Shown here piece after piece: positions 17,697 through 28,876 of a stretch of 64,000 nt of DNA (its first letter is position 1; each line of letters starts with the position of its first letter). Made by a program: the position numbers and the translations under genes. Origin of the DNA: Steroidobacteraceae bacterium (GTDB taxonomy: Bacteria; Pseudomonadota; Gammaproteobacteria; Steroidobacterales; Steroidobacteraceae); the NCBI GenBank assembly GCA_019634895.1, contig JAHCAM010000002.1:1-64000 (forward strand). Direction: 5' to 3'. The notes beneath the pieces were generated by a model. That model was not told the DNA's origin and ran no database searches. It saw nothing but the letters and a program-made list of their open reading frames with translations.

Positions 17697-18773
17697 TCAC
17701 GCGTAGCGGTACGGCGGGCCTGCCTTGGTCATGAGGTCGTTGTAGTCCTTGAAGATCTGCACGACCTTGGCGCAGCGCGGGCTGGTCTTGGCGATCTCGT
17801 CCCAGAATTTCCGGGCTTCCGCCTCCACCGTCGCCCACTCGGCGGCCGGGATCGTGGTGAGCTGCATCTTCTCGCCCTTGACGCGCAGGTGCGCCTCGCC
17901 GCCCCAGTACCAGTACTGGCGGTAGTAGTGCGAGCTGTCGATGCAGAGCTTGAACAGCGTCTTGAGGTGCTCGGGGACCTTTTCCCAGGCCGCCGTGTTG
18001 GCGAAGTAGGAGCCGATCCAGGCGCCGGAGATGTTGTTGGTCAGGAACCAGGGCGTCACGTTCGCCCAGCCGACCGTGTAGTCCTCGGTGATGCCCGACC
18101 AGGCGATGCCGTCCAGCTCGCCGGTCTGCACCGCCACCTCGACGTCGCCCCAGGGCAGCGTCACAGGCACCACGCCGAAGCGCGACAGGAACCGGCCCGC
18201 GGTCGGGAAGGTGAACACGCGCAGCCCCTTCAGGTCCGCCAGCCGGCGGATCGGCTTGCGCGTGTTGAAGTGGCAGGGATCCCAGGCGCCCGCGGACAGC
18301 CAGGTCACGCCCTCGACCTCGCCGTAGGCCTCGCGCCAGATCTCGTTGAGCCCGTAGCGGTCGAACAGCGCCGGCACGTCGAGGCTGTAGCGCGTCGCGA
18401 ACGGGAAGTAGCCGCCGAACACGGCGACGTCCACCGGCGCGGCGATCGAGTCGTCGTCGCTCTGCACCGCGTCGATCGTGCCCTTCTGCATGGCGCGGAA
18501 CAGCTCGCCGGTCGGGACCAGCTGGTCGGCGAAGTAGAGCTCGATCACCATCTCGCCGTTGGCCGCCTTGTTGAAGGCCTCGATGGACGGCTTGATCACG
18601 TGCTCGGCGAGCGCCGCGCCGGCGTAGGTCTGCAGCCGCCACTTGATCGTCGTCTTCTTGGAGGTCGAGACGGCTGGCGCGCCGCTGTCCTTGTCGCCGC
18701 AGGCGGTCAGCGCCGCCGCCGATGCCGCGGCGGCGCCCAGCGCCGCCTTCTTCAGGAATGTTCTACGCTGCAT
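17697..18773 (-). CDS. dctP: TRAP transporter substrate-binding protein (DctP type), Tat/lipoprotein signal
   Basis: A 358-residue solute receptor. The N-terminus MQRRTFLKKAALG carries a twin-arginine-like motif and the signal ends with lipobox LTAC (Cys25), so it may be exported folded and lipid-anchored. The mature part has the DctP fold markers: IKWRLQTYAGAALAEHVIK, ADLKGLRVFTFPTAG and a WGDVEVAVQTGELDGIAWSG segment. The usual substrate-carboxylate arginine region lies around PADLKGLR. Ligands of this subgroup are organic acids or related anions; the exact one is unknown. AAGGAG 6 nt before the ATG fixes the start. It heads a dctPQM operon divergent from the GS/ALDH/ADH genes. Confidence 0.92.
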   Translation of the reverse strand: MQRRTFLKKAALGAAAASAAALTACGDKDSGAPAVSTSKKTTIKWRLQTYAGAALAEHVIKPSIEAFNKAANGEMVIELYFADQLVPTGELFRAMQKGTIDAVQSDDDSIAAPVDVAVFGGYFPFATRYSLDVPALFDRYGLNEIWREAYGEVEGVTWLSAGAWDPCHFNTRKPIRRLADLKGLRVFTFPTAGRFLSRFGVVPVTLPWGDVEVAVQTGELDGIAWSGITEDYTVGWANVTPWFLTNNISGAWIGSYFANTAAWEKVPEHLKTLFKLCIDSSHYYRQYWYWGGEAHLRVKGEKMQLTTIPAAEWATVEAEARKFWDEIAKTSPRCAKVVQIFKDYNDLMTKAGPPYRYA

Positions 18774-19078
18774 TTCGTTCTCCTTATGGGAGTTCGGACC
18801 TGCGGACGCAGGGCGGCGATCCCCCCGGTCGCACCGCTCCCGGATTCTCACACGCAGGGGCGGCGCCAGCAATCCGTGCGGGCCGCAGGCGCATGCCGGT
18901 GCGCCCGGTTTTTCGCTAAAGTGGCCGCCACGCCCGCGGGGTGCCGGGCTGCCCGCCGGCGGCCTGCCGGATGCGCGCCTGCGGCAAGTACCTAGGCCGC
19001 GGGTCGCGGGCAAGGGACGATAATCAGGCGCTTCGCGCCGCGGCGGCGCGGCGGCAGCGCTCCGAACGGGAGGAGCCG
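18774..19078 (+). promoter_or_regulatory. Divergent control region between dctP and the GS-like operon
   Basis: These 305 nt hold no gene. The dctP side has AAGGAG, the GS side GGGAGGAG. A GATAAT at about 19018-19023 is a fair -10 for the plus-strand operon, but its -35 is poor. The stretch is very GC-rich with several short inverted repeats; I cannot single out an operator. No regulator gene is adjacent. Confidence 0.35.
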
Positions 19079-20449
19079 ATGGAACCGAGGAAGGTGAAGA
19101 GCGTCGCCGACGCCCAGGCGATCGTCGCCGAGCGCGGGCTCTCGCACGTCAAGGTCGGCGCATTCGACATCGACGGCGTGCTGCGTGGCAAGTACATGTC
19201 GCGCGCCAAGTTCGAGTCCGCGCTCGACGGCGGCTTCGGCTTCTGCGACGTCGTGCTCGGCTGGGACTCGAGGGACCAGCTCTACGACAACGTGAAGTTC
19301 ACCGGCTGGCACACCGGATACCCGGACACGGTCGCGCGCCTGCTGCCGGAAACCTGCCGGGCGCTGCCCTGGGAGGATCCGGTGCTGTTCTTCCTGGCCG
19401 AGTTCACCGGCCGCGCGGAGGCGATCTGCCCGCGCGGCCTGCTGCGCCGGGTGCTGGACCGCGCCGAGCAGAAGCTGGGCCTGGTGCCATACGCCGGCTT
19501 CGAGTACGAATTCTTCGTCTTCGCCGAGACGCCGGACTCGGTACGCGAGAAGAACTACCGCGACCTGCGGCCGATCGCGCCGGATTCCTTCGGCTACTCG
19601 GTGATCCGCAACAGCGTGTGGAGCGACTTCTACCGCGCCCTGTACGAGTCCTGCGAGCGCCTGGACCTGCCGATCGAGAGCCTGCACGAGGAGACCGGAC
19701 CCGGCGTGATCGAGGCCGCCCTCGGCGTGGACCGCGGGCTCGCCGCCGCCGACAAGGCCGCGCTGTTCAAGACCTTCGCCAAGGTGATCGCGCAGAAGCG
19801 CGGCCTGATGGCGACCTTCATGGCGAAGTGGTCGAACCAGTGGCCGGGCCAGAGCGGGCACATCCACATGTCGCTGAAGGACCGCAGCGGCAAGCCGGTG
19901 TTCCACGACCCGTCGAAGCCGCATTCGATGAGCGACGCGCAGCGCTGGTTCATCGGCGGGCAGCAGCAGCTGATGCCGGAGCTGCTGGCGATGGTGGCAC
20001 CCACCGTGAACTCCTACACCCGCCTGATCCCTGGCTTCTGGGCGCCGACCGATTCCGCCTGGAGCTGCGACAACCGCACCACGGCGCTGCGCGTGATCGA
20101 GGGATCGCCCAAGTCTCAGCGCGTCGAGTACCGCATCGCCGCCGCGGACGCCAACCCCTACGTGATCCTCTCGGCCGCGCTCGCCTCCGGCTTCTGGGGC
20201 ATCGAGCACCGGGTCGAGCCCGAGCCGATGGTCGAGGGCAATGCCTACGCGCACAGGCACCCGGCGCACCTGGCGCTGCCGCAGACGCTGTGGGAGGCGG
20301 CCCAGCGCCTGAAGGCCTCGAAGATGGCGCGCGACTGGTTCGGCGACGAGTTCGTCGAGCATTTCGCGGCCACGCGCGAGTGGGAGGAGAGGGAATTCCG
20401 CCGCCACATCACCGACTGGGAACTGGCCCGCTACTTCGAGATCATCTGA
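19079..20449 (+). CDS. Glutamine synthetase family protein (gamma-glutamyl-amine ligase type)
   Basis: A 456-residue GS-fold ligase. The N-terminal beta-grasp has VGAFDIDGVLRGKYM, typical of the PuuA/GlnA3-like branch rather than true GlnA. The catalytic domain keeps FEYEFF (metal-binding Glu), SGHIHMSL (the HxH segment), VNSYTRLIPGFWAP and RVEYRIAAADANPY (substrate Arg/Glu). Relatives join glutamate to amines such as putrescine, ethanolamine or isopropylamine using ATP. GGGAGGAG 4 nt before the ATG supports the start. It overlaps the aldehyde dehydrogenase by one base (TGATG), and with the alcohol dehydrogenase it probably forms a catabolic operon. Real glutamine synthetase activity is not excluded but is less likely. 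Confidence 0.85.
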   Translation: MEPRKVKSVADAQAIVAERGLSHVKVGAFDIDGVLRGKYMSRAKFESALDGGFGFCDVVLGWDSRDQLYDNVKFTGWHTGYPDTVARLLPETCRALPWEDPVLFFLAEFTGRAEAICPRGLLRRVLDRAEQKLGLVPYAGFEYEFFVFAETPDSVREKNYRDLRPIAPDSFGYSVIRNSVWSDFYRALYESCERLDLPIESLHEETGPGVIEAALGVDRGLAAADKAALFKTFAKVIAQKRGLMATFMAKWSNQWPGQSGHIHMSLKDRSGKPVFHDPSKPHSMSDAQRWFIGGQQQLMPELLAMVAPTVNSYTRLIPGFWAPTDSAWSCDNRTTALRVIEGSPKSQRVEYRIAAADANPYVILSAALASGFWGIEHRVEPEPMVEGNAYAHRHPAHLALPQTLWEAAQRLKASKMARDWFGDEFVEHFAATREWEEREFRRHITDWELARYFEII

Positions 20450-21834
20450 TGACTCAGAAAACGATCAGCCCCGTGGACGGCTCCGTGTACTGCGAGCGCG
20501 AGCTGGCGACCGCCGCGTCGGTCGATGCCGCGCTGGAGGCGGCGCGGCGCGCGCAGGAAGCCTGGAAGCGCGTGCCGGTCGGCGGCCGCGCCACGATCCT
20601 GTCCTCCTTCTGCGACCGCTTCGAGGCCGCCGGCGCCGACATCGCGCTCGAGCTGACCTGGCAGATGGGCCGGCCGATCCGCTATTCGCCTAACGAGGTG
20701 CGCGGCACGCTGGAGCGCGCGCGCCACATGATCGCGATCGCGGCGGAGTCGCTGGCCGACGTGGACCCGGGCCCGAAGCCGGGTTTCCGCCGCTTCGTGC
20801 GGCGCGAGCCGCTCGGCGTCGTGTTCACGGTTGCGGCCTGGAATTACCCCTACCTGATTGCGGTCAACAGCGTGGTGCCGGCGCTGATGGCCGGCAACGC
20901 GGTATTGCTCAAGCATTCCGCGCAGACGCCGCTGTGCGCCGAGCGCTTCGAGGCCTGCCTGCGCGAGGCCGGGTTGCCCGAGGGCCTGTTCCGCGCGCTG
21001 CACCTGTCGCACGCGCAGACCACCGGGCTGATCGGCGACCCGCGCGTCGACTTCGTCGCCTTCACCGGGTCGGTGGACGGCGGCCATGCGGTGCAGCAGG
21101 CTGCGGCCGGGCGCTTCATCGGCGCCGGGCTCGAGCTCGGCGGCTGCGATCCCGCCTACGTGCGCGAGGACGCCGACCTCGCGCATGCGGTCGAGAACCT
21201 GGTGGACGGCGCGTTCTTCAACAGCGGCCAGTCCTGCTGCGGCATCCAGCGCATCTACGTGCAGCGCCGCCGCTACGACGATTTCGTGGCCGGCGCCATC
21301 GAGCTGACGCGCAAATACCTGCTCGGCGACCCGACCGACCCGGCCACCACGCTGGGCCCGGTGGTGCGCACGGCGGCCGCCGGCCACATCCGCGCGCAGC
21401 TGGACGCGAGCATCGCGGCCGGCGCCCGGCCCGCGCTCGGCGAGCGCGAGTTTCCGGCCAGCCGCGCCGGCACGCCCTACCTCGCGCCGCAGATCCTGCT
21501 GGACGTTGACCATTCGATGCCGGTGATGCGCGAGGAAGTCTTCGGACCGGTGTGCGGCATCATGCCGGTCGCTGACGACGAAGAGGCCGTGCGCCTGATG
21601 AACGACAGCGCCTTCGGCCTGACCGCGGCGGTGTGGACGAAGGACGCGGACGCCGCGCTCGCCATCGGCAGCCGCGTCGGGACCGGCACCTTCTTCATGA
21701 ACCGCTGCGACTACCTCGACCCGGCGCTGGCCTGGGTCGGCGTCAAGGATTCCGGCCGCGGCTGCACGCTGTCGCGCGTCGGCTACGAGCACCTGACGCG
21801 GCCGAAGTCCTATCACCTCCGCCTGGAGACCTGA
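20449..21834 (+). CDS. NAD(P)-dependent aldehyde dehydrogenase
   Basis: A 461-residue ALDH-superfamily enzyme oxidising an aldehyde to an acid. It shows the transition-state Asn in AWNYPYL (Asn132), FTGSVDGG (cofactor-binding loop), the general base Glu229 in GLELGGCDP, the nucleophile Cys263 in NSGQSCCG, and EEVFGPV. An unusual point is GGCDP where most ALDHs have GGK-S/N-P: Cys233 replaces the lysine after the double glycine. The start overlaps the GS-like stop and the next gene begins 1 nt after its stop, so all three are translationally coupled. The substrate is probably the aldehyde made by the downstream alcohol dehydrogenase, perhaps gamma-glutamylated. Confidence 0.9.
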   Translation: MTQKTISPVDGSVYCERELATAASVDAALEAARRAQEAWKRVPVGGRATILSSFCDRFEAAGADIALELTWQMGRPIRYSPNEVRGTLERARHMIAIAAESLADVDPGPKPGFRRFVRREPLGVVFTVAAWNYPYLIAVNSVVPALMAGNAVLLKHSAQTPLCAERFEACLREAGLPEGLFRALHLSHAQTTGLIGDPRVDFVAFTGSVDGGHAVQQAAAGRFIGAGLELGGCDPAYVREDADLAHAVENLVDGAFFNSGQSCCGIQRIYVQRRRYDDFVAGAIELTRKYLLGDPTDPATTLGPVVRTAAAGHIRAQLDASIAAGARPALGEREFPASRAGTPYLAPQILLDVDHSMPVMREEVFGPVCGIMPVADDEEAVRLMNDSAFGLTAAVWTKDADAALAIGSRVGTGTFFMNRCDYLDPALAWVGVKDSGRGCTLSRVGYEHLTRPKSYHLRLET

Positions 21835-21835
21835 C

Positions 21836-22989
<1,154 letters not shown>

Positions 22990-22993
<4 letters not shown>

Positions 22994-23874
22994 CGGGCCT
23001 GGCAGGAATCACGGTCGCCGAGCGCGCAGGCGCGGCGCATCAGTTCCCCCGCGCGCTGCGCGGAGCGCTCGACGCCTTCGCCCGTTTCGTGCAGCAGCGC
23101 GAGGCTGCGGCAGCCTTGCGCGTTGCCGCCGTCGCAGGCGCGGCCGTAGAGATCCGCCGCCCGCGCGAGGTCCCGGTACACGCCCGTGCCGGCGTCGTAG
23201 AGGTTGGCGAGCGCCAGGCAGCTGCCGGCGCCGCCCGCGTCGCAGCCCTGCGCGTAGAAGTTCGCGGCGCGGTAGACGTCCGGCTCCCGCCCGCCGTCGC
23301 CATGCTCGAGCGCGCGACCGGCCTGCTCGCAGGCGGCGGCATCGCCCTGCTCGCAGGGCTCCAGCCAGCGTCCGACGGCCTGCTGCAGCGCCTTGAGGCG
23401 GCAGGCGCGGGTGCCGAGCTCGCAGGCGCGCTCGCGCAGCTTCGCGGCGCGCGCCGGGTCCGCGGCCGACAGCCGGCCCTCCTCCAGCGCGCGCGCCAGC
23501 CACTCGCAGCCAAAACCGTCGCCGAGCTCGCAGGCGCGCTGGTACAGCGCCAACGCCCGCGCGGGATCGCGCGCCGCGCCCCGGCCCGATTCGTGCAGGA
23601 AGCCGAGCGAGGTGCAAGCGCTCGCGTAACCGGCATCGCAGGCGCGGCCGTAGAGCAGTGCCGCGCGCGGCGCATCTTCCGCCAGGCCCTCGCCGAGCTC
23701 CAGGCGCGCGGCCAGCTGTTCGCAGGCGGCCCAGTCGCGCGAGTCGCAGAGCTGCGCCAGTGCCTCGACCGAGAGCGGCGCCGCATGCAGCGGCAGCACG
23801 GCCAGCGCGGCCGCGAACAGGGCGGCCGTCGCCGGCAGCAGTCGCCTGCGCTCAGCCGCCCACGCGATGGACAC
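22990..23874 (-). CDS. Secreted Cys-rich Sel1-repeat protein (Hcp-like)
   Basis: A 294-residue protein with a signal-like hydrophobic stretch at residues 12-30 (ending LPLHAA). It then has about six Sel1-like helical repeats of roughly 36 residues, each with the pattern RAC-x2-G-x3-AC, for example GRACDAGYASACTSLGFL and QRACELGDGFGCEWLA. Paired cysteines per repeat resemble the disulfide-locked Hcp proteins of Helicobacter, so it is probably periplasmic. Such repeats mediate protein contacts; the partner is unknown. The start is a GTG that overlaps the end of the PhoD gene by 23 nt, suggesting coupled translation. It could use a later start, but none has ATG. Confidence 0.78.
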
Positions 23875-25468
23875 GGGGATCGCCCGATCGCGTGTCGAAG
23901 GAGGCCAGCACGCGGCGCCCGCTGCGCGGATCCGTGCGCTCGTCGATCGCGACCACGTCGGTGCGCAGGCGCTCGCGGTTCAGCTCGCAGCGGACGTAGC
24001 CGTTGTGCCGGCCGTCGTGGAACCTCGTGCCCGGGTTGAGCGGCAGCGCATCGCTCTTGTCATAGGTGGTGGTCGCGATCGAGGTCGTGGCCAGCTCGAC
24101 GCCCATCGCGCGCCCGGCGGCGTTGACGAGCTCGTTGATCCAGAAGGAATGGATGTCGCCGGTCAGCACCACCGGGTTCGCGGTCCGGTGCTTCGCGAGC
24201 GCGGCGAACAGCCGCTCGCGCGCCGGCGGATAGCCGGCCCAGGCGTCGGTGAACATGGAGGGTGTGCCGTTGCGCTCCTCGAGCACCGTCATCAGCATCA
24301 CGTTCTGCGCGAGGATGTTCCAGGCTGCGCGGCTGCCGGCCAGGGCTTCGTCCAGCCAGCGTTCCTGCTCCGCGCCCAGCATGGTCCGCGCCGGGTCGTT
24401 GAGCGCGGCCCGGCAGACCGGGTCGCGCGGGTCGACGTGCGTGCCGCCGCCGGCGCCGCCGAACAGGATCTTGCCTCCGCGCTCGAAGTCGCAGCGCTGC
24501 ACCGTCGGCGGGTTCGGGCAGACCTGCACGGAGCGGTACTGGCGGGTGTCGAGCACGTAGAAGCGCGCCAGCGCGCCCCAGTCCGTGGCGCCGTAGATCT
24601 GCACGCCCATCTCCGCCCGCAGCCGGGACGGGCGCACCGGCATGTGCTCGAACCAGGCCTGGTAGGCGGCGGCACGGCGCGCCGGGAACGACTCGCGAAC
24701 CGGCGCCCCGCCGCAGAGCTCGTGCTCGCTGGTGAGGGCGGCGTAATCGTTGTCCACCTCGTGGTCGTCCCAGGTGACGAGCCAGGGACAGGCGGCGTGC
24801 GCCGCCTGCAGGTCGGGATCGGTGCGGTACTGCGTATAGCGATGCCGGTAGTCCTGGAGGGTCACCGCCTCGAGGCTGTTGAACTGCCGCACACGGCGCT
24901 CGCCCCAGGCGTCCTCGTAGATGTAGTCGCCGAGCATCAGCATCAGGTCGGGCCGGTCCTCCGCCATCCAGCGGTAGGCCGAGAAGAAGCCCTGCTCGTA
25001 GTGCGCGCAGGAGGAGAACGAGAACCGCAGCGAATCGACCGCAGCACCGGCGGCCGGGCAGGTCAGCGCGCGGCCGGTGGCGGACTCATAGCGGCCGATG
25101 CGAAAGCGGTAGAAGTACTCCCGGCCCGGCTCCAGGCCGTGCACCACCACGTGCACCGAATGCGCGAGGTGCGGGCGCGCCCAGGCGACGCCATGCCTGG
25201 CCAGGCGCGAGAACGACGCATCCTCGGCGACTTCCCAGCTGACCTCGTAGATGACCTGGCCGAGGTGCGCCGTGTCGAAGGGCTCGGGCGCGAGGCGCGT
25301 CCAGATCACGAAGCCGTCGGCCGCGGGATCGCCCGAGGCGACGCCGAGCTGGAACGGGTCGTTGATGAAGCGCAGCTGCGCGCCGGCGCCGCCGAACGGG
25401 ATCACGGCGAGGGCGCCGGTGGCCGCCGCCAGGCGGTTGAATTCGCGGCGGGAGATCCTGCGGCTCAT
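23852..25468 (-). CDS. Alkaline phosphatase D family (PhoD-like), Tat-exported
   Basis: A 538-residue metallophosphoesterase. The N-terminus MSRRISRREFNRL is a twin-arginine signal followed by a hydrophobic stretch. A fibronectin-like domain with FQLGVASGDP and VIWTRLAP comes first, then the catalytic domain: FSFSSCAHYEQG, MLMLGDYIYED, VTWDDHEVDNDY, QNVMLM and VVLTGDIHSFW. These supply the metal-binding Asp, Asn and His residues (PhoD uses Fe3+/Ca2+). It likely releases phosphate from phosphodiesters or monoesters outside the cytoplasm. It precedes the Sel1 gene with overlap. No Pho box could be confirmed in the 10-nt gap to epsC. Confidence 0.9.
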   Translation of the reverse strand: MSRRISRREFNRLAAATGALAVIPFGGAGAQLRFINDPFQLGVASGDPAADGFVIWTRLAPEPFDTAHLGQVIYEVSWEVAEDASFSRLARHGVAWARPHLAHSVHVVVHGLEPGREYFYRFRIGRYESATGRALTCPAAGAAVDSLRFSFSSCAHYEQGFFSAYRWMAEDRPDLMLMLGDYIYEDAWGERRVRQFNSLEAVTLQDYRHRYTQYRTDPDLQAAHAACPWLVTWDDHEVDNDYAALTSEHELCGGAPVRESFPARRAAAYQAWFEHMPVRPSRLRAEMGVQIYGATDWGALARFYVLDTRQYRSVQVCPNPPTVQRCDFERGGKILFGGAGGGTHVDPRDPVCRAALNDPARTMLGAEQERWLDEALAGSRAAWNILAQNVMLMTVLEERNGTPSMFTDAWAGYPPARERLFAALAKHRTANPVVLTGDIHSFWINELVNAAGRAMGVELATTSIATTTYDKSDALPLNPGTRFHDGRHNGYVRCELNRERLRTDVVAIDERTDPRSGRRVLASFDTRSGDPRVHRVGG

Positions 25469-25478
25469 GACACTCCTT

Positions 25479-26394
25479 TCAGATGCCCGCGCCGTGCTCG
25501 AAGCCCGACTGCACGGGCTCGGCCTGCGACACGCGCGAGTTCGGCGGCACGCTGTGCGTGAGCCAGACGTTGCCGCCGATCACGCTGCCGCGGCCGACGG
25601 TGACGCGCCCGAGCACGGTGGCGCTGGCGTAGATCGTGACGTCGTCCTCGATGATCGGGTGGCGGGCGAGGCCCTTGACCAGCCGGCCCTCGGCGTCCAC
25701 CGGGAAGCTCTTGGCGCCCAGCGTCACGCCCTGGTAGAGCGTCACGCGGTTGCCGACGATCGCGGTCTCGCCGATCACCACGCCGGTGCCGTGGTCGATG
25801 AAGAACTCGCGGCCGATGGTCGCGCCGGGGTGGATGTCGATGCCGGTGCGGTGGTGCGCGTTCTCCGCGATCAGGCGCGGCAGCAGCGGCACGTCCAGGT
25901 GATAGAGGATGTTCGCGATGCGGTGGCGCGTCACGGCGAAGATGCCGGGGAAGGCGTACAGCGCCTCGATCGGGTGGCGGCAGGAGGGATCGCCGCGCCA
26001 GGCGGCGCGCGCGTCCTCGAACACGCGCTCGCGCAGCAGCGGCAGCTCCGCGAGCAGCTTGCGCGCGTCCTGGCGCGCGCGCGCATCCAGCGCCGCCGGG
26101 TCCGGGGCGGATTCCTCGCCGAGCCGCGCCGGGAACTCGAGCGCCAGGCGGATCTGCGCCGACAGCACCGACTCGATCTCGTCCAGCTCGCGCTCGATGC
26201 GCCGCTCCGGGCTCTCGGTGGCGAGCGTCGCCGGCAGCGTCTCCGCGATCAGCAGCCGGTGCAGGCGGTCGATGCAGGTCAGCACCGCCGTGCGGTCCGG
26301 CCAGGTGCCCTTGCGCAGCGCCTGGAAGTCCGCGGCGTCGCCGGGAACCGTCAGCGCGGCGGCGAGCGCCGCGTGGTCGCCGGCAGCGGCGTCT

Positions 26395-26423
<29 letters not shown>
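25479..26423 (-). CDS. Serine O-acetyltransferase (EpsC-type CysE)
   Basis: A 314-residue enzyme of the EpsC subgroup, longer than CysE because of a helical N-terminal domain (residues 1-140). The C-terminal left-handed beta-helix shows [17 protein letters not shown] and [17 protein letters not shown] with catalytic histidines, then [13 protein letters not shown]. It makes O-acetylserine from serine and acetyl-CoA for cysteine synthesis. The start is a GTG inside the last 29 nt of cysK, and no ATG start exists in the N-terminal part. Immediate cysK linkage supports the function: the two enzymes form the cysteine synthase complex, and the C-terminal tail ends in Ile (HGAGI), as CysE tails that dock into CysK do. 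Confidence 0.92.
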
Positions 26424-27360
<937 letters not shown>

Positions 27361-27384
27361 GCGGCCTCGGTGCCGATGCCGGCA

Positions 27385-27427
27385 AAAGGGGCGGGGCTCC
27401 CGGACCCAGCGGGTTACCGGGAACCCC
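27385..27427 (-). terminator. Hairpin between the PilZ gene and cysK, probable terminator
   Basis: On the minus strand an 11-bp GC-rich stem (27427-27417 with 27403-27393, one G-T pair) has an inner ACCC/GGGT stem in its loop. It is followed five bases later by TTTT. It could end the PilZ transcript or act as an attenuator before cysK; the short, displaced T run lowers confidence. Confidence 0.45.
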
Positions 27428-27459
27428 ACCCGACATGGAAATCGGTTCTCGCCGCGGGC

Positions 27460-27735
27460 TCAGCGCGCCGCGTAGCACTCCATCTTCAGGCCAGTGCCGC
27501 CCCGCGAGACGTGGGCGACGACGGCCTTGCGGCGATGGATCTTGGTCACCGCCCCCAGGTTGATCGCGAACGCGAGCTCGACGATGGACCCCTTGGCGAG
27601 GCCCAGGTTCCGGGTCTCGACGAACACGCCGTTGGCGCTCAGGTTGTGCGCCTTGCACAAGGCGCCGCGCCGCCCGGGCACGACCAGGTAGACCGTGGCG
27701 CGGGCGCGATGCCGGCTGTGCAGGCGGCGTTCCAT
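27460..27735 (-). CDS. PilZ domain protein (putative cyclic-di-GMP receptor)
   Basis: A 91-residue single-domain protein. The N-terminus has arginines spaced as in the PilZ RxxxR motif (RRLHSRHRAR), and NLSANGVFVE matches the second PilZ motif (D/N-x-S-x2-G). The rest alternates strands as expected for the small beta-barrel. It may bind c-di-GMP and control motility or surface traits through an unknown partner. Both binding motifs are kept, with Asn in place of the usual Asp in motif 2. It is divergent from the PLP-enzyme gene and 99 nt ahead of cysK. Confidence 0.8.
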   Translation of the reverse strand: MERRLHSRHRARATVYLVVPGRRGALCKAHNLSANGVFVETRNLGLAKGSIVELAFAINLGAVTKIHRRKAVVAHVSRGGTGLKMECYAAR

Positions 27736-27850
27736 CTCCGTATCCCCGAATTGTTGTGCGTCTGGAGACGTGTCTGCGATCCAGTATGCCGACCCCGGCG
27801 GGGCGTGGAAAGCGCGGTCCCAAGTGCTTGATTGTGCGGCGCAAAATGGC

Positions 27851-27869
27851 GGATCGCGGCGGGCGATCC
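27851..27869. repeat. 7-bp inverted repeat in the PilZ / dehydratase divergent region
   Basis: GGATCGC and GCGATCC flank GGCGG. The palindrome ends 16 nt before the dehydratase start and is placed where an operator for either divergent gene could lie. Chance is possible in this GC-rich stretch. Confidence 0.3.
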
Positions 27870-27885
27870 GATACCATGCCCGGCC

Positions 27886-28875
27886 ATGCAGCCCGCTGCC
27901 CCCGAGCCCCGCATCACGCTCGCGGATATCCGCGATGCGCGCGCGCGGCTCGGCGCTCGAATCCGCCGCACGCCGGTGCAGCCACTCTCGGGACCGGCGG
28001 TGGAAGAGGCCTTCGGGGCCGGGACCCAGGCGGAACTCAAGCTCGAGTTGTTCCAGCACACGGGCAGCTTCAAGGCCCGCAGTGCGCTGCTGCACGCGCT
28101 GATGCTGCCGGATGCCGAGCGCGCGCGCGGGGTCTGCGCGATCAGCGCCGGCAACCATGCGATCGCCGTCGCATTCGCCGCCCGCGCGGTCGGGACCAGC
28201 GCCAAGGTGGTGATGAAGGCGGATTCGAATCCCTTCCGCGTCGAGCAATGCCGCCGCTACGGCGCCGAGATCGAGCTGGCCGCGGACGTCCATGCGGGCT
28301 TTCGCCGCGTGCAGGAAATCGCCGAGGCCGAGGGCCGCACCTTCATACACCCCTACGAGGGGCTGCGCGTCGCCGCGGGAACCGGCACGCTGGGGCTGGA
28401 ATTCCTCGAGCAGGTGCCGGACCTCGAGGCGGTGATCGTGCCGATCGGCGGCGGCGGCCTGGCCGCGGGCCTGTCCTCGGCAATCAAGCTCGCAAACCCG
28501 GCCTGCGAGGTCTTCGGCGTCGAGCCCTTCGGCGCCGACACCATGTACCGCAGCTTCGAGAGCGGCAAGCCGGAAGCCATCGACAAGGTGCGCACGATTG
28601 CCGACAGCCTGGGCGCGCCGTTCGCGCTGCCGGTTTCCTTCGCGCTGTGCCGCGCAAACATCGACGACATCGTCCGGGTGGAGGATGCGGAACTGGTGGC
28701 CGCGATGCGCTTCCTGCTGGAGCAGGCGAAGCTTGCCGTCGAGCCCGCCGGCGCGGCCGCGACCGCGGCGCTGCTCGGCCCGTTGCGGGAACGCCTCGCC
28801 GGACGACGCGTCGGCCTGATCGTCTGCGGCTCCAACATCGACTCCGCGGGCTTCGCCCGGCTGGCCGGAGCCTGA
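27886..28875 (+). CDS. PLP-dependent threonine/serine dehydratase-like enzyme
   Basis: A 329-residue fold-type II PLP enzyme. HTGSFKARSA holds the PLP lysine, ISAGNHAIAVAFAAR the substrate loop and VPIGGGGLAAGLSSAI the phosphate-binding glycine loop; VGLIVCGSNID is near the C-terminus. It lacks the C-terminal ACT-like regulatory domain of biosynthetic IlvA, so it resembles catabolic threonine dehydratase or serine/threo-hydroxyaspartate lyase types. The product is likely a 2-oxo acid plus ammonia. There is no ribosome site before the ATG; TACCAT at 27872-27877 may be a -10 for a near-leaderless message. The DUF2214 gene starts 1 nt after its stop. Confidence 0.82.
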   Translation: MQPAAPEPRITLADIRDARARLGARIRRTPVQPLSGPAVEEAFGAGTQAELKLELFQHTGSFKARSALLHALMLPDAERARGVCAISAGNHAIAVAFAARAVGTSAKVVMKADSNPFRVEQCRRYGAEIELAADVHAGFRRVQEIAEAEGRTFIHPYEGLRVAAGTGTLGLEFLEQVPDLEAVIVPIGGGGLAAGLSSAIKLANPACEVFGVEPFGADTMYRSFESGKPEAIDKVRTIADSLGAPFALPVSFALCRANIDDIVRVEDAELVAAMRFLLEQAKLAVEPAGAAATAALLGPLRERLAGRRVGLIVCGSNIDSAGFARLAGA

Positions 28876-28876
28876 G

